DNA of 64,000 nt from Rothia gullae. GTDB lineage: Bacteria; Actinomycetota; Actinomycetes; Actinomycetales; Micrococcaceae. The notes under the pieces were generated by a model. That model was given only the letters and a program-made list of their open reading frames with translations. It searched no databases and was not told where the DNA came from. Where the stretch lies: the NCBI RefSeq assembly GCF_024294905.1, contig NZ_JANCOC010000011.1, positions 7,795 to 71,794 of the forward strand, given 5' to 3'. This document shows positions 61,196 through 64,000 of this stretch, in pieces (the first letter of the stretch is position 1; each line of letters opens with the position of its first letter). The position numbers were made by a program, and so were the translations under genes.

Positions 61196-62197
61196 ATGGA
61201 ACGTATTGAATCTCCCGTCTACCGCAGGCTCGGCAACTCCGGCCTCGTCGTACCCAGTGTAGGCATCGGCTGCAACAACCTCGGCCGCCCCGGCACCCCC
61301 ACCCGCACCCAAGAAGGCACCAACGAAGTCATCGCCGCCGCAGTCGACGCCGGTATCAGCTTCTTCGACATCGCCGACCTCTACGGCGCCGAACCCGGCC
61401 TCTCCGAAACCATGTTCGGCACCGCCCTCACCCAGCTCGGCCTCGACCGCGACGAACTGACCATCGTCACCAAATTCGGTCTGCCCGTCGGCGACCTCAA
61501 CGGCAACGACCGCAACGCCCGCGGATCCCGCCGCTACATCATGCGCGCCGTTGAAGGGTCCCTCCGCCGCCTCGGCACCGACTACATCGACCTGTACTTC
61601 TACCACAGCCCCGACCCTAACACCCCCATCGAAGAAACCCTCAGCGCCCTCGACCAGCTCGTACGCGACGGTAAGGTCCGCTACCTGGGCCACTCCAACT
61701 TCTCCGGCTGGCAGCTCGCCCACGCCGAACACTGCGCCCGTGAACTCGGCACCGAACGGTTCATCGCCGCAGAAAACCACTACAACCTGCTCGACCGCCG
61801 CGCAGAACTCGAAATCCTGCCCGCCGCACGGCACTTCGGCATGGGTGTGCTGCCGTACTTCCCGCTCGCTAACGGCCTGCTGACCGGCAAGTACCGCCGC
61901 GACAACATTCCCGCCGGTTCGCGCCTGTCCCACTCCAAGAAGAACGTGCTCGAAGCCGCCAACTGGGACCAGCTCGAAGCCTTCCACAGCTTCTGCACCG
62001 AACGCGGCATCACCGAAGTGCAGGCGGCGTTCTCCTGGCTCGCACAGCAGTCGCCGGTCACCTCCGTCATTGCCGGGGCGACCAGCGCTGAGCAGGTGCG
62101 CGCCAACGCACAGGCGGCATGCCTGCGCTTCGACGCTGAGGACCTCGCCGCCCTGGACGCAATCTTCCCGGCACCCGAGAAGATCGCGCTGTTCTAA
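61196..62197 (+). CDS. Aldo/keto reductase
   Basis: NADPH-dependent oxidoreductase of the AKR superfamily with a TIM-barrel fold, 333 aa. The catalytic tetrad is visible as the Asp in FDIADLYG (about 58), Tyr in the same motif (about 63), Lys in IVTKFG and His in YFYHSPDP (about 138). The cofactor-binding SVIAGATSAEQV lies near the C-terminus. The order resembles the YghZ/voltage-gated K+ channel beta group (RLGNSGLVVPSVGIGCNNLG). The ATG at 61196 has no ribosome site and lies close behind TTAACGT, so the mRNA may be leaderless. Substrate unknown. Confidence 0.9.
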   Translation: MERIESPVYRRLGNSGLVVPSVGIGCNNLGRPGTPTRTQEGTNEVIAAAVDAGISFFDIADLYGAEPGLSETMFGTALTQLGLDRDELTIVTKFGLPVGDLNGNDRNARGSRRYIMRAVEGSLRRLGTDYIDLYFYHSPDPNTPIEETLSALDQLVRDGKVRYLGHSNFSGWQLAHAEHCARELGTERFIAAENHYNLLDRRAELEILPAARHFGMGVLPYFPLANGLLTGKYRRDNIPAGSRLSHSKKNVLEAANWDQLEAFHSFCTERGITEVQAAFSWLAQQSPVTSVIAGATSAEQVRANAQAACLRFDAEDLAALDAIFPAPEKIALF

Positions 62198-62314
62198 ACT
62201 CCGGCTCCCTCTCAAATGGACACTCAAGCAGACGCACGTGTCGGCCGTAAAATATGCTGAAAAATAGGCGCGGGGAGAAATAAATATCACCCGCCGAACG
62301 TTTTCGCTAGGATT

Positions 62315-62348
62315 AGGTGAGGTGTGTCTAACCTGACGCACCTCACCT
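62315..62348. promoter_or_regulatory. Strong inverted repeat upstream of the sugar porter
   Basis: AGGTGAGGTGTGTC and GACGCACCTCACCT pair at 13 of 14 positions with a 6-nt loop, 75 nt before the start codon. The overlapping 19-mer TGAGGTGTGTCTAACCTGA matches 14 of 19 positions of the DtxR/IdeR iron-box consensus. It may be an operator or a leader hairpin. Confidence 0.5.
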
Positions 62349-62422
62349 TACCTATGTACCCACCCCTGCCGCCTGGAAGCAGCCCGGCAGGACCACCCGC
62401 CACCGGCACATCAAAGGACACC

Positions 62423-63865
62423 ATGAGCGCACAGAGCACCGCCTCCACCCTGCCCCCTCTGGGCACCGGGAAGCACAGCCGATACCTCGGCATCATCGCA
62501 CTCATCGCCACCTTCGGCGGTCTGCTCTTCGGCTACGACACCGGAGTGATCAACGGCGCGCTCGAACCCATGAGCCGCGAACTCGGCATGGACTCCACCA
62601 CCCAAGGCTGGGTCACCGGATCGCTCGCCTTCGCCGCCGCTATCGGTGCGCTCGGGTGCGGCCGCATCTCTGACCGGTTCGGCCGCCGAACCACCATCAT
62701 TGGGCTCTCCACCATCTTCTTCATTGGTGCCCTAATCTGTGTCTTTGCACCCAACGTCGCCGTGCTCATCACCGGGCGCACCCTGCTCGGCCTGGCGGTC
62801 GGCGGCGCCTCCGCCGTAGTGCCCGTGTTCCTCGCAGAGCTCGCACCTTACGAAATTCGAGGCTCCCTCTCCGGCCGCAACGAGCTCATGGTCGTGGGCG
62901 GTCAGCTTGCCGCGTTCATCGTGAACGCCCTCATCGGCAACGTATGGGGCGAACACGACGGCGTGTGGCGCTGGATGTTCGCCATCTGCACCCTGCCCGC
63001 CATCGGCCTGTTCGTCGGTATGCTGCGTGTGCCCGAGTCGCCGCGCTGGCTGCTGCGCGTCGGCAAGCGTGAGCAGGCGCTTGAGGTGATGAAGCGCATC
63101 CGCTCCACCGAACGTGCCGAAGCTGAAATCGCCGACATTGAACGCACCCTGCAGGCGGAGGCAACCACCCAGAACAATGCGGCGGGTAAGGAAAGCGTGG
63201 GCGTGCGCGGCTGGTTCGTGCGCATCCTGCTCGTCGGTATTCTGGTCGGTGCGGGCCAGCAGCTGACCGGCATCAACTCGATCATGTACTACGGCATTAA
63301 GGTGCTCAAGGAAGCCGGTTTCAGCGAATCCGCGGCGCTCATCGCGAACATTGCGCCGGGTACGATTGCGGTGCTCGGCTCCATCCTGTCGCTGCGCCTG
63401 ATGGAGCGTGTGCCGCGCCGCGTCATGGTCATTACCGGCTATAGTTCAACCGCGTTTTTCCACGTGCTGATTGCGGGCGCATCCATGCTGCTGCCCGCCG
63501 ATAACGCGGCGCGTCCCTGGATTCTGCTGGTGCTCATCGTCTGTTTTGTGGGCGCGATGCAGACCTGCCTGAACGTGTCGACGTGGGTGATTATGAGTGA
63601 GCTGTTCCCGCTACGTGTGCGTGCGGCGGGTATGGGTATTTCGGCGTTTAGCGGCTGGATGATGAATGGTGTGCTGTCGCTGGCGTTCCCCGTGATTCTG
63701 GGCGCGGTCGGTCTGACCGGCTCCTTCATCGGCTTTGCCGTGGTGAACGTGGTCATTGCGCTGCTGATGTTCCGCAACCTGCCGGAGACTCGCGGTGTGA
63801 GCCTGGAGCAGGTGGAGCGCGGCGTGATCGACGGCAGCATCTACCCCTCCGCAGGCAAGCGTTAG
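62423..63865 (+). CDS. MFS sugar porter family transporter
   Basis: Proton-coupled sugar importer of the sugar-porter family (XylE/GalP/IolT type), 480 aa and 12 helices. Signatures seen are GGLLFGYDTGVINGAL, GRISDRFGRRTTII, PVFLAELAPYEIRGSL (the sugar-porter PESPR follows as RVPESPRWLL), GAGQQLTGINSIMYYG and the C-terminal LPETRGVSLEQVE. I chose the ATG at 62423-62425, which has AAAGGACACC upstream; a longer frame from 62324 overlaps the inverted repeat. The QQLTGIN region fits glucose, xylose or inositol; the exact substrate is open. Confidence 0.93.
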   Translation: MSAQSTASTLPPLGTGKHSRYLGIIALIATFGGLLFGYDTGVINGALEPMSRELGMDSTTQGWVTGSLAFAAAIGALGCGRISDRFGRRTTIIGLSTIFFIGALICVFAPNVAVLITGRTLLGLAVGGASAVVPVFLAELAPYEIRGSLSGRNELMVVGGQLAAFIVNALIGNVWGEHDGVWRWMFAICTLPAIGLFVGMLRVPESPRWLLRVGKREQALEVMKRIRSTERAEAEIADIERTLQAEATTQNNAAGKESVGVRGWFVRILLVGILVGAGQQLTGINSIMYYGIKVLKEAGFSESAALIANIAPGTIAVLGSILSLRLMERVPRRVMVITGYSSTAFFHVLIAGASMLLPADNAARPWILLVLIVCFVGAMQTCLNVSTWVIMSELFPLRVRAAGMGISAFSGWMMNGVLSLAFPVILGAVGLTGSFIGFAVVNVVIALLMFRNLPETRGVSLEQVERGVIDGSIYPSAGKR

Positions 63866-63892
63866 ATTCGGTGGTTTTTAGGCATGAATGAG

Positions 63893-64000
<108 letters not shown>

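Overview
The window looks like an early, near-origin chromosomal segment of a high-GC Gram-positive actinobacterium of the family Micrococcaceae, most likely Rothia. I infer this from the fhaA-fhaB-pstP-rodA-pbpA-pknA-pknB cluster, a fused lysX, LPXTG/LAXTG surface proteins and high-GC codon use; I could not run any search. No phage, insertion sequence, CRISPR array or rRNA operon is visible. The last ~108 bases are almost pure G and look like an assembly artefact.

1-19.7 kb: nearly every gene lies on the minus strand. The cell-shape and signalling operon (two PASTA-type Ser/Thr kinases, the leftmost cut by the window edge, plus PbpA, RodA, PstP phosphatase, FhaB and FhaA) is translationally coupled throughout. 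It is followed by a tRNA-Leu(CAG), a small membrane protein, an AGCS alanine/glycine symporter with a structured leader, lysX (lysyl-phosphatidylglycerol synthesis), nhaA, a ferritin and a MarR regulator. A gene-free 1.5 kb stretch then holds a probable small RNA gene with its own promoter and terminators (18.64-18.87 kb) and a dense cluster of DnaA-box-like sites (19.06-19.60 kb), which resembles oriC although no dnaA or dnaN lies in the window.

19.7-32 kb: housekeeping and stress genes. These are sodA, an AlbA_2/Schlafen-type DNA-binding regulator with repeated operator-like sites, an ABC-F ATPase behind a possible transcription attenuator, a NUDIX/winged-helix regulator, an ABM-domain enzyme, a divergent TetR / 14-TM drug-efflux pair sharing a palindromic operator, an unknown membrane protein and a zinc alcohol dehydrogenase.

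32-42.3 kb: a six-gene metal-uptake locus of the 'anchored repeat' type. It has an ABC permease and ATPase, a membrane-anchored surface protein, a lipoprotein solute-binding protein with the same surface domain inserted into it, an LPNTG wall protein and a divergent LARTG wall protein. All four surface proteins share a His-rich domain (HxHxxW...GxY). A Zur-like box lies between the divergent wall genes. The system probably captures zinc or manganese at the cell surface.

42.3-53 kb: an accessory, probably competition-related island. It holds an RHS-repeat tip protein with an AT-rich, unrecognised C-terminal toxin-like domain, and two paralogous families of small membrane proteins (three members of exactly 219 aa; two of a second family) that may be immunity proteins. 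Copies of a ~200-bp intergenic module and near-identical terminators separate them. The arrangement looks like a recombining cassette array.

53-64 kb: an M13 peptidase, a GlpT/UhpT-type antiporter with an upstream palindrome, a metF-metE operon under a SAM riboswitch that probably controls the metF ribosome-binding site, an aldo/keto reductase and a sugar-porter MFS transporter with a strong upstream inverted repeat.
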